Positions 52,699 through 63,104 are shown, counted from the first letter of the stretch. The stretch: DNA of 64,000 bases from Acidimicrobiia bacterium (GCA_022819825.1 JAJEGM010000053.1:191722-255721), one strand, 5' to 3'. Numbers and translations are program-made. The notes: a model not told the origin generated them from the sequence alone.

Positions 52699-54035
52699 CA
52701 GTTCGGTGTGGACCAGATGATGCGGTTTACTTCATTCTCCAACCGCTCCTGACGCCCCGACACCGGCTGGGGGTCGAGCCCATCGGCCACCGCTTGGTCG
52801 CCCAACGCGGCCAGGTCCACCTCGCCCTTCATGATTTCCGCGCCCAGACCCGAGTCCCACTTGCCGTAGCGGTCGGACCGGGCCTGCTCGATGGCGCCGT
52901 CGGCCAGCATGGCCTCGGCCACCAGCAGGGAGCGGGCCAGCGTGTCGATGCCGCCGATGTGACCCCAGAACAGGTCGTCTCGGGCCATGCTCTGGCGTCG
53001 GAGCTTGGTGTCGAAGTTGAACCCGCCGGTGGTGAACCCCCCGCCTCGCAAGATCTCGTAGAGCGCCAGGGAGAGCTCGTCCACCGAGTTGGGGAACTGG
53101 TCGGTGTCCCACCCGTTCTGGGGATCGCCCCGGTTGGCGTCCACGCTGCCGAAGATGCCGTTGTCCACCGCATAGGCCACCTCGTGGTGGAAGGAGTGGC
53201 CCGACAAGGTGGCGTGGTTCACCTCGATGTTCACCTTGAACTCATCAACGAGGCCGTAGCGGTCTAAGAAACCGTGAACCGAGGCGCAGTCGTAGTCGTA
53301 CTGGTGTTTGGTGGGCTCCTGGGGCTTGGGCTCGAGGAGCAATGTGCCGGCGAAGCCGATCTTGTGCTTGTGCTCGGCCACCAGCGTCAAGAAGCGGGCG
53401 AGTTGGTCGGCCTCTTGGCGCAGACGGGTGTTGAGCAGTGTCTCGTAGCCCTCGCGCCCGCCCCACAGCACGTAGTTGGCCCCGTCGAGGCGGTGGGTGG
53501 CCTCGAGCATGTGCCGCACTTGGGCCGCAGCGTGAGTGAACACCTCAGGGTCAGGGTTGGTAGCTGCTCCGGCGGCGTAGCGGGGATGGGAGAACAGGTT
53601 GGCCGTGCCCCACAGCAGCCGCACGCCGGTGGCCTCCATCTTCTTGGCCGCCCGCTCCACCATGGCGTCGAGGTTGGCCCGGCTCTCGGCCAAGTCGGCG
53701 CCTTCGGGGGCCATGTCCACGTCGTGGAAGCAGTAGAACGGGGTGCCCAGCTTCTCGAAGAACTCAAAGGCGGCATCCTGCTTGGCTCGAGCCGCGGCCA
53801 TCGGATCCTGTCCCGGCTCCAGCCAGGGGCGGTCGAACGTGCCGTGCCCGAAGATGTCGCTTCCCGGCCAGTTGAAGCTGTGCCAGTAGCACACCGCAAT
53901 GCGCAGGTGGTCCTCCATCCGCCGCCCCATCACCACCCGATCGGGGTCGTACACCCGGTAAGCCAACTGGCCGAGCCCCGCGCGACTTCCGGCATGCGCC
54001 ACCGGCTCGGGAACAGTGTCGAAGAAATCAGTCAT
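52698..54035 (-). CDS. xylA: xylose isomerase
   Basis: [43 protein letters not shown]. Confidence 0.96.
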   Translation of the reverse strand: MTDFFDTVPEPVAHAGSRAGLGQLAYRVYDPDRVVMGRRMEDHLRIAVCYWHSFNWPGSDIFGHGTFDRPWLEPGQDPMAAARAKQDAAFEFFEKLGTPFYCFHDVDMAPEGADLAESRANLDAMVERAAKKMEATGVRLLWGTANLFSHPRYAAGAATNPDPEVFTHAAAQVRHMLEATHRLDGANYVLWGGREGYETLLNTRLRQEADQLARFLTLVAEHKHKIGFAGTLLLEPKPQEPTKHQYDYDCASVHGFLDRYGLVDEFKVNIEVNHATLSGHSFHHEVAYAVDNGIFGSVDANRGDPQNGWDTDQFPNSVDELSLALYEILRGGGFTTGGFNFDTKLRRQSMARDDLFWGHIGGIDTLARSLLVAEAMLADGAIEQARSDRYGKWDSGLGAEIMKGEVDLAALGDQAVADGLDPQPVSGRQERLENEVNRIIWSTPN

Positions 54036-54157
54036 TGTGAGCCTCCGTCATGGCGCCGTTGATGACACCGCCCGATTCTAAGGACCGCCCCCGACACTCG
54101 CCCGATCACACGTCGAATGTCCGTGTACGCTTGCGGGGTTGACATCAAGCATCGAGC

Positions 54158-55870
54158 ATGAGAGGCGGGTCCATGTCTTTTCCTTCTGATCTCGAGATTG
54201 CCCGCGGGGCGAATCTCCGACCGCTTACTGAAATCGCTGAAGAAGCTGGCATCCCAACCGAGATGCTGGAGCCCTACGGGGCGGGGGCGGCCAAGATCAG
54301 CCTGGACGCCATCGAGGCGCTGGCCGACCGGCCCCGAGCCCGCTATGTGGTGGTGACTGCCATTACCCCCACACCGCTAGGCGAGGGCAAAACCACCACC
54401 ACGGTGGGGCTGGGCCAGGGGTTCGGCCATATCGGCAAGCGGGCCACCATCGCCATCCGCCAGCCTTCGCTGGGACCGACGTTCGGCATCAAGGGCGGCG
54501 CGGCCGGAGGCGGCTACAGCCAAGTGGTGCCCATGGAGCTGTTCAACCTCCACCTCACCGGCGATATGCACGCGGTGACCGCGGCCCACAACATGTGCTC
54601 GGCCATGCTCGACGCCCACATCTACCACGGCAACGAGTCGGGGCTCGATCTGCACAACATCACCTGGCGACGGGTGGTGGACATCAACGACCGGGCCTTG
54701 CGCAATGTGGTGATCGGCCTGGGCGGGCGGCTCGACGGGGTCCCCCGGGAATCAGGCTTCGATATCACCGCCGCCTCCGAGGTGATGGCCACCTTGGCGC
54801 TGGCCACGTCGCTGTCGGACCTGCGGGCCCGGCTGGGCCGGATCGTGGTGGGCTACACCAAAGCGGGCGACCCGGTGACCGCTGAAGACCTCAAGGCCGC
54901 CGGGGCCATGGCCGTGCTGTTGAAGGATGCCCTCAAGCCCAACTTGATGCAGACCCTGGAGGGCGGCCCCGCCCTGGTGCATACCGGGCCGTTCGGCAAC
55001 ATCGCCACCGGCAACTCCTCGATCGTGGCCGACCGCATCGCCATCCGCACCGGCGACTTCTTGGTGACGGAAGCCGGGTTCGGCGCCGACATGGGTGCCG
55101 AGCGGTTCTTCAACATCAAATGCCGCTACTCGGGCATCGATCCCGACGCCGCGGTGATGGTGGCCACCGTGCGGGGCCTCAAGGCCCACTCCGGCAACCA
55201 CCGCATCGTGGCCGGGCGGCCTCTGCCCGAGGCGCTGCTGGCCGAAAACCCCGACGAGGTACACGCCGGGGGCGACAACCTCCGCAAGCAGCTCTCCAAC
55301 ATGAAGGCCCACGGCGTGACCCCGGTGGTGGCAATCAACGCCTTCCCCGGCGACCACGACGCCGATCTGGCCGCCATCGCCGAGATCGCTGATGAGTACG
55401 GCGCCCGCTGCGCGATCACCACCCACTTCTCCGACGGCGGCGCGGGAGCAGCCGAGCTGGCCGAGGCAGTAGCCGAGGCCTGCGAGGAGCCCAGCTCCTT
55501 CAAGGTGCTGTACGAGGACGATCTGTCGCTCAAAGACAAGATCGCCGCGGTGGCCACCACCGTGTACGGCGCCGATGACGTGGAGTACTCAGCCACGGCC
55601 AACCGCCAGCTCGACACCTACGAGTCCGCTGATTTCGGCCACCTCCCCGTTTGCATCGCCAAGACCCACCTGTCCATCTCATCCGACCCCTCCCTCAAGG
55701 GAGCCCCCACCGGCTGGACCCTGCCGGTGCGGGAGGTGCGGGCCTCGGTGGGCGCCGGCTTCGTCTACCCCATCTGCGGCGACATGCGCACCATGCCCGG
55801 CCTAGGCCGCCAACCTGCCGCCATGGGCATCGACCTAGACGAGAACGGCGAGATCGTCGGCCTGAGCTAA
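54158..55870 (+). CDS. fhs: formate--tetrahydrofolate ligase
   Basis: TPLGEGKTTTTVGLGQG; IRQPSLGPTFGIKGGAAGGGYSQV. Confidence 0.97.
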   Translation: MRGGSMSFPSDLEIARGANLRPLTEIAEEAGIPTEMLEPYGAGAAKISLDAIEALADRPRARYVVVTAITPTPLGEGKTTTTVGLGQGFGHIGKRATIAIRQPSLGPTFGIKGGAAGGGYSQVVPMELFNLHLTGDMHAVTAAHNMCSAMLDAHIYHGNESGLDLHNITWRRVVDINDRALRNVVIGLGGRLDGVPRESGFDITAASEVMATLALATSLSDLRARLGRIVVGYTKAGDPVTAEDLKAAGAMAVLLKDALKPNLMQTLEGGPALVHTGPFGNIATGNSSIVADRIAIRTGDFLVTEAGFGADMGAERFFNIKCRYSGIDPDAAVMVATVRGLKAHSGNHRIVAGRPLPEALLAENPDEVHAGGDNLRKQLSNMKAHGVTPVVAINAFPGDHDADLAAIAEIADEYGARCAITTHFSDGGAGAAELAEAVAEACEEPSSFKVLYEDDLSLKDKIAAVATTVYGADDVEYSATANRQLDTYESADFGHLPVCIAKTHLSISSDPSLKGAPTGWTLPVREVRASVGAGFVYPICGDMRTMPGLGRQPAAMGIDLDENGEIVGLS

Positions 55871-55941
55871 CGGCGGTCGAGGCCGTACCGGGCCGATAGG
55901 CTTGAGCAACCTCAGGGTGTCTCTGGGGGAAAGGGGTGCAA

Positions 55942-57870
55942 ATGGCGAGGCGGGAACGTTTGACCGTGCCGATGGTGCGGGACAACGGGAGCCTGCGAGA
56001 AGCGACGTGGGAAGAGGCTCTTTCGCGGGCTGCGACTGGATTCAACCAGGTGCTGTCTGAGCATGGGCCGCAGGCGTTCGGGATGTTCAGCTGCTCCAAG
56101 GCCACCAACGAGATGAACTACATCGCCCAGAAGTTCATCCGCACGGTGGTGGGCTCCAACAACATCGACTCCTGCAACCGAACTTGACACGCTCCTTCGG
56201 TCGTCGGTCTGGCGACAGTGTTCGGAGCGGGAGGGGGCACTTGCTCCTACCAGGAGGTTGAGGAAACCGACGTGATCTTCTTGTGGGGATCCAACGCCCG
56301 CGAGGCCCACCCCATCTTCTTCCACCATGTTCTCAAGGGCATCGACAACGGTGCCCGCATGTACTGCGTCGACCCCCGCTACACCTCCTCGGCCCAATTC
56401 TCCGACGTGTGGGTGGGCATTGACGTGGGCACCGACATCGCCTTGGCCAACGGGATCGGCCGAGAGATCATCCACGCCGGTCTGGCCAACCAGGACTTCA
56501 TCGCCCACTCCACCCAGGGATTCGAGGCATACGCCGCCTCGGTGGAGCCGTTCACGTCCGAGGCAGTGGCCGCCATCTGCGGCATACCCGCCGAGGTAGT
56601 GGTGGAGATGGCTCACGCCTACGCCACCGCCGACAAGGCCCAGATCCTGTGGACCCTGGGCATCACCGAGCACCACAACGCGGTCGACAACGTGCTGTCT
56701 CTGTGCAATCTAGCCCTGCTCACCGGCCACGTGGGGCGGTGGGGATCGGGCTTGGTGCCGCTGCGGGGCCAGAACAACGTGCAAGGCGGGGGCGACATGG
56801 GGGCCATCCCCAACAAGTTCCCCGGTTTCGCTGGCGTGGACGACCCTGACCATCGGGCCCGCTTCGAAACTGCCTACGGTCGGGAGCTCAACCCGGTTCC
56901 CGGATTGCACCTGACTCTCATGTTCGAAGCCATGGAGCGGGGCGATCTTCGGGCGTTGTATGTGATCGGCGAGAATCCGGCTGATTCCGAGGCTGATGTG
57001 CTCCACGCCCGGGCCCAGCTCGAGAGCTTGGACATCTTGGTGGTGCAGGACATCTTGATGACCCGCACCGCGGAGATGGCCGACGTAGTGCTGCCCGCGT
57101 CGGTGGCCTGGGCCGAGAGCGACGGCACGGTCACTTCCAGCGAGCGCCGAGTTCAGCGGGTGCGCCCTGCCGTCTCCCCTCCCGGCCAGGCCCGCCACGA
57201 CATCGACATCTTGTGCGATATGGCCGAGGCCATGGGTGACGAACTCGGCCCCCGCGACCCTGAGGCTGCATGGGATGAGCTGCGCTCTCTGTCTGCGATG
57301 CACGGCGGCATGGCCTGGCATCGTCTGGAGGCGGCTGGAGGCCTGCAATGGCCATGTCCCGACGATGACCACCCCGGCAGCGTCTTCCTGCACGGCTGGC
57401 TGTGGGCCGACGACCTTGAGGGTCGCGAACCGGCTCCCTTCTCGGTGCTAGAGCACGAGGGGCCGACCGAGGAGTTAAGCGAGGAGTTCCCCCTGCGACT
57501 CACCACCGGCCGGGCGCTGGACTCCTACAACACCGGGGTGCAAAGCGGTCAATATGATTCGCCGCTGCGGTTCGCCGGCCTGGACTTGAACCCACACGAC
57601 GCTGCGGACTTGGGCATCGCTGATGGCGACCGGGTACGGGTCTGCTCCCCTCGGGGATCGGTAGAAATGAACGCCCGGGTGGTGTCAAGCCTGCCTCGGG
57701 GCTTGGCCTTCACTACCCTGCACCATCCCGAACTGATCGACGTGAACGTGCTCACCAACCCCGACTGGGATCCGAAATCCGGCACCGCCGAGTTCAAGGC
57801 GGCTGCCGTCCGGGTAGAGCGGATCGCTACTCATCAGACCGCCGCGACCGCAGGCGCCTCCGTTGGCTGA
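55942..57870 (+). CDS. fdhF: formate dehydrogenase alpha, catalytic (Mo-bis-MGD) half, selenocysteine-containing; lacks N-terminal Fe-S domains
   Basis: in-frame TGA 56185-56187 in NNIDSCNRT-U-HAPSVVGLATVFGAGGGT (FdhF Sec site); continues in same frame to 57870. Confidence 0.93.
56185..56229 (+). promoter_or_regulatory. bacterial SECIS element of the formate dehydrogenase gene
   Basis: TGA + 18 nt + GGTCT apical loop (56206-56210) on stem GTCGTC/GGCGAC, outer stem CGCTCC (56190-56195)/GGAGCG (56224-56229). Confidence 0.85.
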
Positions 57871-59614
57871 TCTTCATTTCGGCGACGATCAACCCACCGA
57901 AGCCGAACGGGCGGCCATCGACGCCATCGTCCCCCAAGCAGACGCTGCCACCATCGTCGAAACCGAGCGGGTCGTTCGCGGGGGCCGCAGTCGGCGCCAC
58001 GGCCTTCGCCACCTGCTGTTACCGGTGCTGCACTCGCTTCAGCACGAGATCGGCTGGATCAGCCCCGGCGGTTTGAACGGCGCGGCCGAGCGGCTGGGGG
58101 TTCCCCCCGCCGATGCCTATGGCGTGGCCACGTTCTACGAGTTGCTCCGCACCACCGACCCCGGCCACCGCGACGATGTCGTCCATGTGTGCGTCGACCC
58201 AGCGTGCGCCATGGCCGGAAACGACAACCTACAAGCATCGCTAGAAGCCGACGGGGCCAGGGTCCATGCCAGCCCCTGTCTCGGCCAGTGCGAACGGGCC
58301 CCGGCCCTGTTCGTCCAGGGTGTTGGGCGGCCCGATCAGGTGCCAGCCGATGATGACGAGGACTTTTATCTGCCCCAAGCGGGCGACCTCGGCCTGCGGG
58401 TGCTGTGCCGGGTGGGTGTGGTGGATCCCACCTCCCTGGGCTCCTATCGCAGTCACGGGGGATACCAGGCTCTGGCCCGAGCCATCGAGATGGGATCGGA
58501 TGCCGTCATCACTGCCATCTCCGACTCAGGACTGTCAGGCCGGGGCGGGGCAGCCTTTCCCACCGGGATCAAGTGGCGAGCAGTGGCCGACGAGCCCGGC
58601 CCGGACAAGCACGTGGTGGCCAACTGCGACGAGTCGGAGCCGGGCACGTTCAAGGACCGCATCGTGTGCGAGCACGATCCGTTCGCAGTCATCGAGTCGA
58701 TGACCATCGCCGGTCTGGCCACCGGGGCGCCCCACGGCTGGATCTACATACGGGGCGAGTACCCCCGGGCCACCGCCCGGCTGGAGGATGCCATCGCCCA
58801 GGCCCGGGCCGCTGGCCTATTGGGTGACGACGTGGCCGGCAGCGGGCAGCGCTTCGACATCGAGGTTCGCCGGGGGGCCGGGGCCTACATCTGCGGTGAG
58901 GAGACGGCGCTGTTCAACTCCATCGAGGGCTTCCGGGGCGAGCCCCGCAACAAGCCCCCCTTCCCCACCACCCACGGCCTGTTCAGCCAGCCCACCGCAA
59001 TCAACAACCCCGAGACTCTCATCAACGTGCTGGACATCGTGATCGACGGCCCCGACGCCTACCGCTCGGTTGGCACAGAGCGCTCTCCCGGCACCCGGCT
59101 TTTCTGCTTATCAGGCCGGATAGGGGTTCCCGGGCTCTACGAGGTTTCGTTCGGCACCACGCTGGGCGAATTGCTCGACTTGGCCGGAGGGCCGACCGGG
59201 GACTTGTCCGCGGTGCTGTTGGGTGGTGCAGCCGGGGTGTTTGTCGGTCCCGATGCCCTCGACATGCCCCTCACTCTCGAGGACACCCGTGAAGCGGGAG
59301 CCACCCTGGGGTCGGGCGTGGTGATGGTGTTCGACGACACCGTGGATATGGAGGCGATCGTCGTCCGAATCGCCGAGTTCTTTCGGGACGAGTCGTGCGG
59401 CCAGTGCGTGCCCTGTCGGGTGGGCACCCAGCGCCAGCACGAAGTGCTGGTGGAGTTGCAAAGCTCCAGGCAGCCTCTGGCACCCCAACGAGCCGAGCTC
59501 ATCGACGACATGGCGCTGGCCATGGTCGATGCCTCCATCTGCGGCCTGGGCCACACCGCCGCCTCCGCCGTCCGCTCCGCATTGGCGCTGGGCCTGATAG
59601 GAAATAGCCAGTGA
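57863..59614 (+). CDS. fused NuoE-NuoF-like subunit (diaphorase module) of NAD-dependent formate dehydrogenase
   Basis: NuoE-like HVCVDPACAMAGND..SPCLGQCERAPA followed by NuoF-like SGLSGRGGAAFPTGIKW...CDESEPGTFKDR...GAYICGEETALFNSIEG...ESCGQCVPCRVGT. Confidence 0.92.
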   Translation: MADLHFGDDQPTEAERAAIDAIVPQADAATIVETERVVRGGRSRRHGLRHLLLPVLHSLQHEIGWISPGGLNGAAERLGVPPADAYGVATFYELLRTTDPGHRDDVVHVCVDPACAMAGNDNLQASLEADGARVHASPCLGQCERAPALFVQGVGRPDQVPADDDEDFYLPQAGDLGLRVLCRVGVVDPTSLGSYRSHGGYQALARAIEMGSDAVITAISDSGLSGRGGAAFPTGIKWRAVADEPGPDKHVVANCDESEPGTFKDRIVCEHDPFAVIESMTIAGLATGAPHGWIYIRGEYPRATARLEDAIAQARAAGLLGDDVAGSGQRFDIEVRRGAGAYICGEETALFNSIEGFRGEPRNKPPFPTTHGLFSQPTAINNPETLINVLDIVIDGPDAYRSVGTERSPGTRLFCLSGRIGVPGLYEVSFGTTLGELLDLAGGPTGDLSAVLLGGAAGVFVGPDALDMPLTLEDTREAGATLGSGVVMVFDDTVDMEAIVVRIAEFFRDESCGQCVPCRVGTQRQHEVLVELQSSRQPLAPQRAELIDDMALAMVDASICGLGHTAASAVRSALALGLIGNSQ

Positions 59615-60450
59615 GCAGCGTCATCACCGAGACCGCGGTGACCATCCGGGTCGACGGCCAAGAGGTGGCCGTGCCCGAAGGGGCGACCATCCTGGATGCA
59701 TGCGACGCGGCGGGCGTGGAGACCCCCACCATCTGCTACGGCCCCACCCTCACCCCGGTGAACGTGTGCCGGGTGTGCGTGGTGGAGCTCGACGGCAGCC
59801 GAGCCCTGGTCCCCTCCTGCTCCCGTCCCGCCGAGGAGGGCATGGTGGTCCACACCGACAGCGAGCGAGTGCGCCACAGCCGCAAGATGGTGCTGGAGTT
59901 CCTGGCCACCGGCGTCGACGTGTCCCAGGCCGATGAGCTGGGCCAGTGGGCCGAGCACTACGGCGCCGACCCCGACCGCTACGTCCCCGGCGGCGAGACC
60001 ATGGACGAGCCGGTGCGGGTGCAGGACAACCTCTACATCCGCGACTACGACAAGTGCGTGCTGTGCTACCGCTGCGTGGAGGCTTGCGGCGACGACGCCC
60101 AGCACACCTACGCCATCTCGGTGGCCGGCCGGGGCTTCGGCGCCCGAATCTCCACCGAATTCGACGTGTCCCTGCCCGACTCGGCCTGCGTCTACTGCGG
60201 CAACTGCGTGGCCGTGTGCCCCACCAACGCCCTCCAGTTCAAGACCGAGTTCGACCTCCGCCAAGCCGACGACTGGCGCCCCGAAGACCAAACCGTCACC
60301 CAAACCGTGTGCTCCTACTGCGGCGTCGGCTGCAACCTCGAACTCCACGTCCAAGACAACCAGATCGTCAAATGCACCTCCCCCGACGACCACGACGTAA
60401 CAAAAGGCAACCTCTGCATAAAAGGCCGCTTCGGCTGGAACTACGTGTAG
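59611..60450 (+). CDS. N-terminal Fe-S half of formate dehydrogenase alpha (2Fe-2S, 4Fe-4S ferredoxin-like domains plus Mo-bis-MGD 4Fe-4S domain)
   Basis: PTICYGPTLTPVNVCRVCVVE; CVLCYRCVEACGD; CVYCGNCVAVCPTNAL; VCSYCGVGCNLELHVQDNQIVKCTSPDDHDVTKGNLCIKGRFGWNYV*. Confidence 0.92.
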   Translation: MSSVITETAVTIRVDGQEVAVPEGATILDACDAAGVETPTICYGPTLTPVNVCRVCVVELDGSRALVPSCSRPAEEGMVVHTDSERVRHSRKMVLEFLATGVDVSQADELGQWAEHYGADPDRYVPGGETMDEPVRVQDNLYIRDYDKCVLCYRCVEACGDDAQHTYAISVAGRGFGARISTEFDVSLPDSACVYCGNCVAVCPTNALQFKTEFDLRQADDWRPEDQTVTQTVCSYCGVGCNLELHVQDNQIVKCTSPDDHDVTKGNLCIKGRFGWNYV

Positions 60451-60572
60451 GAACCAGGTGCTGCGCCGGTGCCTCCAGGGGAGGCTCAGGTCAGACTGAG
60501 ATCTGGATCCCGGGCGAAGGCCAAGCGTGGCCAATTGATGTCGTCGCTACGACAAGGAAGGAGCGATGCGAG

Positions 60573-60983
60573 CTACCGACGGGCCTCCCACAGCTCTCGG
60601 GTAATGTCCCATAGCTGAACTATGCCCGTCACCCTGTCGTCTGCTCCTACGACGATCAGAAAATCCTGTTGGTGGTAGTAGCGAAGCAGGGCTTTACTAA
60701 TCGGCCCATTCCTCTTCCGCACCATTCCCTTGACTTGGAATGGGTCGAATGCACCTTCGCTTGCAAGGAGCCTATGGGCCTGGGCCCTCTCCCGATTGAT
60801 TCCCTTGCGCATCAGGTGCCGGGCAGACACAACCCCAACGAGTCTCCTTGATATCTGATCCTCGACGACTGGCAGCTGGTCGAATCCCGCCCTCTCCATC
60901 GTCTCGATGGCCTCGGTAAGCGGATCATCTGCGGCAACGCAGAGCACGTCGTTGACCATCGCACCGTAGATCCTGGAGGGCAT
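60573..60983 (-). CDS. CBS-domain protein
   Basis: DPLTEAIETMERAGFDQLPVVEDQISRRLVGVVSARHLM. Confidence 0.85.
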   Translation of the reverse strand: MPSRIYGAMVNDVLCVAADDPLTEAIETMERAGFDQLPVVEDQISRRLVGVVSARHLMRKGINRERAQAHRLLASEGAFDPFQVKGMVRKRNGPISKALLRYYHQQDFLIVVGADDRVTGIVQLWDITRELWEARR

Positions 60984-61050
60984 TGATTTCTCCTATCCGT
61001 ATCTTGTCGGTGTTGTCGATCCAACTGCCCCATACAAGGAGGTCATGGCT

Positions 61051-61575
61051 TTAGCCTCCCGAGAGGTACTTGCAATAGCGGCATAGCGGATACCCCCCAT
61101 CGCCCCATCTCCTGTCTCCACGACTTATGTCTCCACCCTGTGGGCATCTTGAGTCGATGTGGTGAACCTTGGAGTCGAGTCTGTTAGCCGAGTGAAACGG
61201 GTCCACCACTTCCTTCCTCCTCGTCTCCCTGCTGACTCCGGCTCTCGGCTGAAACGGGGAGGGGGTTTCAGATTTGCTGCGGGCTGCATAGAAATCCTCT
61301 TGTTCACTCATGTCATACGAGCTGAACCGAGCCGCGGCCATGCCGAAAGCGAACACCGCCATCACCGACAGAAACAAGCCCAGTGTCGAGACGCTTCCCG
61401 CCAAGAACACCATCATCTCCCGATTTCCGCTCAGCCCTTCTGAGAAAACCACGAAACTGGTGATCGCCCCAGCCAAAAAGAAGATCGAAGAGGCGACCGC
61501 TACCCAGCAAGCCGCTCGCGCAGCAAGCCAGTAGCCGGGCTTGGGTTGAGGGCTAGTCATATTGTTCGTGGCCAA
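61051..61575 (-). CDS. hypothetical two-TM membrane protein with C-terminal Cys motif (CRYCKY)
   Basis: two hydrophobic segments; HHIDSRCP...YPLCRYCKYL. Confidence 0.55.
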   Translation of the reverse strand: MATNNMTSPQPKPGYWLAARAACWVAVASSIFFLAGAITSFVVFSEGLSGNREMMVFLAGSVSTLGLFLSVMAVFAFGMAAARFSSYDMSEQEDFYAARSKSETPSPFQPRAGVSRETRRKEVVDPFHSANRLDSKVHHIDSRCPQGGDISRGDRRWGDGGYPLCRYCKYLSGG

Positions 61576-61787
61576 TTCTCAGCTGACATTCTCGTGCCAC
61601 CCTTCTATCGATGGGCAGTTCGAACAGGATCCGTTGTGTTCTGACCACACCCACGACTCCTACTCAAGAGAGAGCGCCTTCGTAACGCATGTTGGGCTCA
61701 CACACATGAGACATACCTACCTTATTTCTCATTCATATGCTGGACCATTCCAGGGGATACTGTCACTGGCGTCGGTAGACTATTGGC

Positions 61788-63104
61788 ATGGATTTAGGTG
61801 TCCTCACCAGGGGAAATACTCCAAAGGCCAGCGGCGAGCCACGGCGCAACGAAAGGCCCACGGTGGATGTTCAGCTGGCTGAATTTGGCGGGTTGGGGTC
61901 GGGTGAATTGGTCAAATTGATCCTCCAGGCCGACAGTGCCCGACGGCAGTTGGATGGCTATCTGACTGCCCTGTTAGGCCGGTTTGGCGATTTGGAGGGG
62001 CAGGATGCTGTTGAGGAGTTGTGCCGTCAGTTCGGGCTCGGTCGCCATAAGGCTCGTCAGCAGGCCAAGACCTCTAGCGCGCTCAAGGCGTTGCCCGACA
62101 CGTTGGAGGCTGCCAAGCAGGGGTGGATCTCCATTGATCACGCCCGGGTGATGGGCGAGTCGCATCTGCGGGCACCGCTATCCAAGGATGAAGAGTTGGA
62201 GTTGGTAGTCGTCGCCATCTCAGAGGACTTCGACGAGTTCAAGAAGACTGTGGCCCGCCGGGAGGACCAGCGCCGGGCCGATGACGGGTTGACCCGCCAT
62301 GAGCGCCAGCGGGAGCGACGCAGCGCCAAGGTGTTCGACGGCAACAACGAGATGGTGATCTTGTACGCCGAGTTAGACCGCATCGCTGGCGAGCGGGTCA
62401 AGACCGCTCTGGACGACTTGAGCGATCGGATGTTTCGCGAGGACGCCAGAGCTGAGAGCGACCGCACCCACGAGCAGCGCAACGCCGATGCCCTGGTTGC
62501 ACTCATCACCCAAAAGCCCGACCGAGCAGACAGCGCCGGTAGCGAACCAGCCATAAAGCCCGACGCCTACACGCCTGAAACCAGCGCTGCGAACGACGAT
62601 GCCAACGGTTCGGGGTGTGACCTTGCTCCACAAGCCACGACACTGATCGTCTCTGTCGACTACGACACACTGAGCGACCAGCTCAAGAATGCCGGGCTCA
62701 TCGACGGCACCCCCATCGACGTCGACGACCTCCGCCACATCGCCTGCGACGCCGGCGTGGTGCCCGCCATCTTCGCCGCCGACGGCCAGCCGCTCTACCT
62801 GGGCAGAAAAGAGCGGGCCGCCACAGCGGCCCAAAAGCTGGCGCTGATCGCCCGCGATAAGCAATGTGTTGGCTGCGGCATGAGAGCCAGCGCCTGCGAC
62901 GCCCACCACATCATCTGGTGGGACGAAGACGGGCCCACCGACATCACAAATCTGGTGCTGCTATGCCCTAAGTGCCATAGGAAAGTCCACAAACACGGCT
63001 ACGCGGTGATCAAAGACGCCGCCGGGCAACACCGCTTGAAATCCCCACCCCGCGCAATCGACCGAGATCGAGTTCGGGGACCAACGGAAACTCTTGCTGC
63101 TTAG
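61788..63104 (+). CDS. DUF222/HNH endonuclease domain protein (13E12-like)
   Basis: CVGCGMRASACDAHHIIWWDEDGPTDITNLVLLCPKCHRKVH HNH signature. Confidence 0.92.
   Translation: MDLGVLTRGNTPKASGEPRRNERPTVDVQLAEFGGLGSGELVKLILQADSARRQLDGYLTALLGRFGDLEGQDAVEELCRQFGLGRHKARQQAKTSSALKALPDTLEAAKQGWISIDHARVMGESHLRAPLSKDEELELVVVAISEDFDEFKKTVARREDQRRADDGLTRHERQRERRSAKVFDGNNEMVILYAELDRIAGERVKTALDDLSDRMFREDARAESDRTHEQRNADALVALITQKPDRADSAGSEPAIKPDAYTPETSAANDDANGSGCDLAPQATTLIVSVDYDTLSDQLKNAGLIDGTPIDVDDLRHIACDAGVVPAIFAADGQPLYLGRKERAATAAQKLALIARDKQCVGCGMRASACDAHHIIWWDEDGPTDITNLVLLCPKCHRKVHKHGYAVIKDAAGQHRLKSPPRAIDRDRVRGPTETLAA

Noticed and set aside
55936-56187. Interpretation of the formate dehydrogenase gene as a pseudogene with premature stop
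   Set aside because: The stop is UGA exactly at the known Sec site, with a SECIS hairpin and intact downstream frame
59137-60534. 465-aa minus-strand ORF opposite the diaphorase and Fe-S subunits
   Set aside because: Antisense shadow; the plus strand encodes clear conserved proteins
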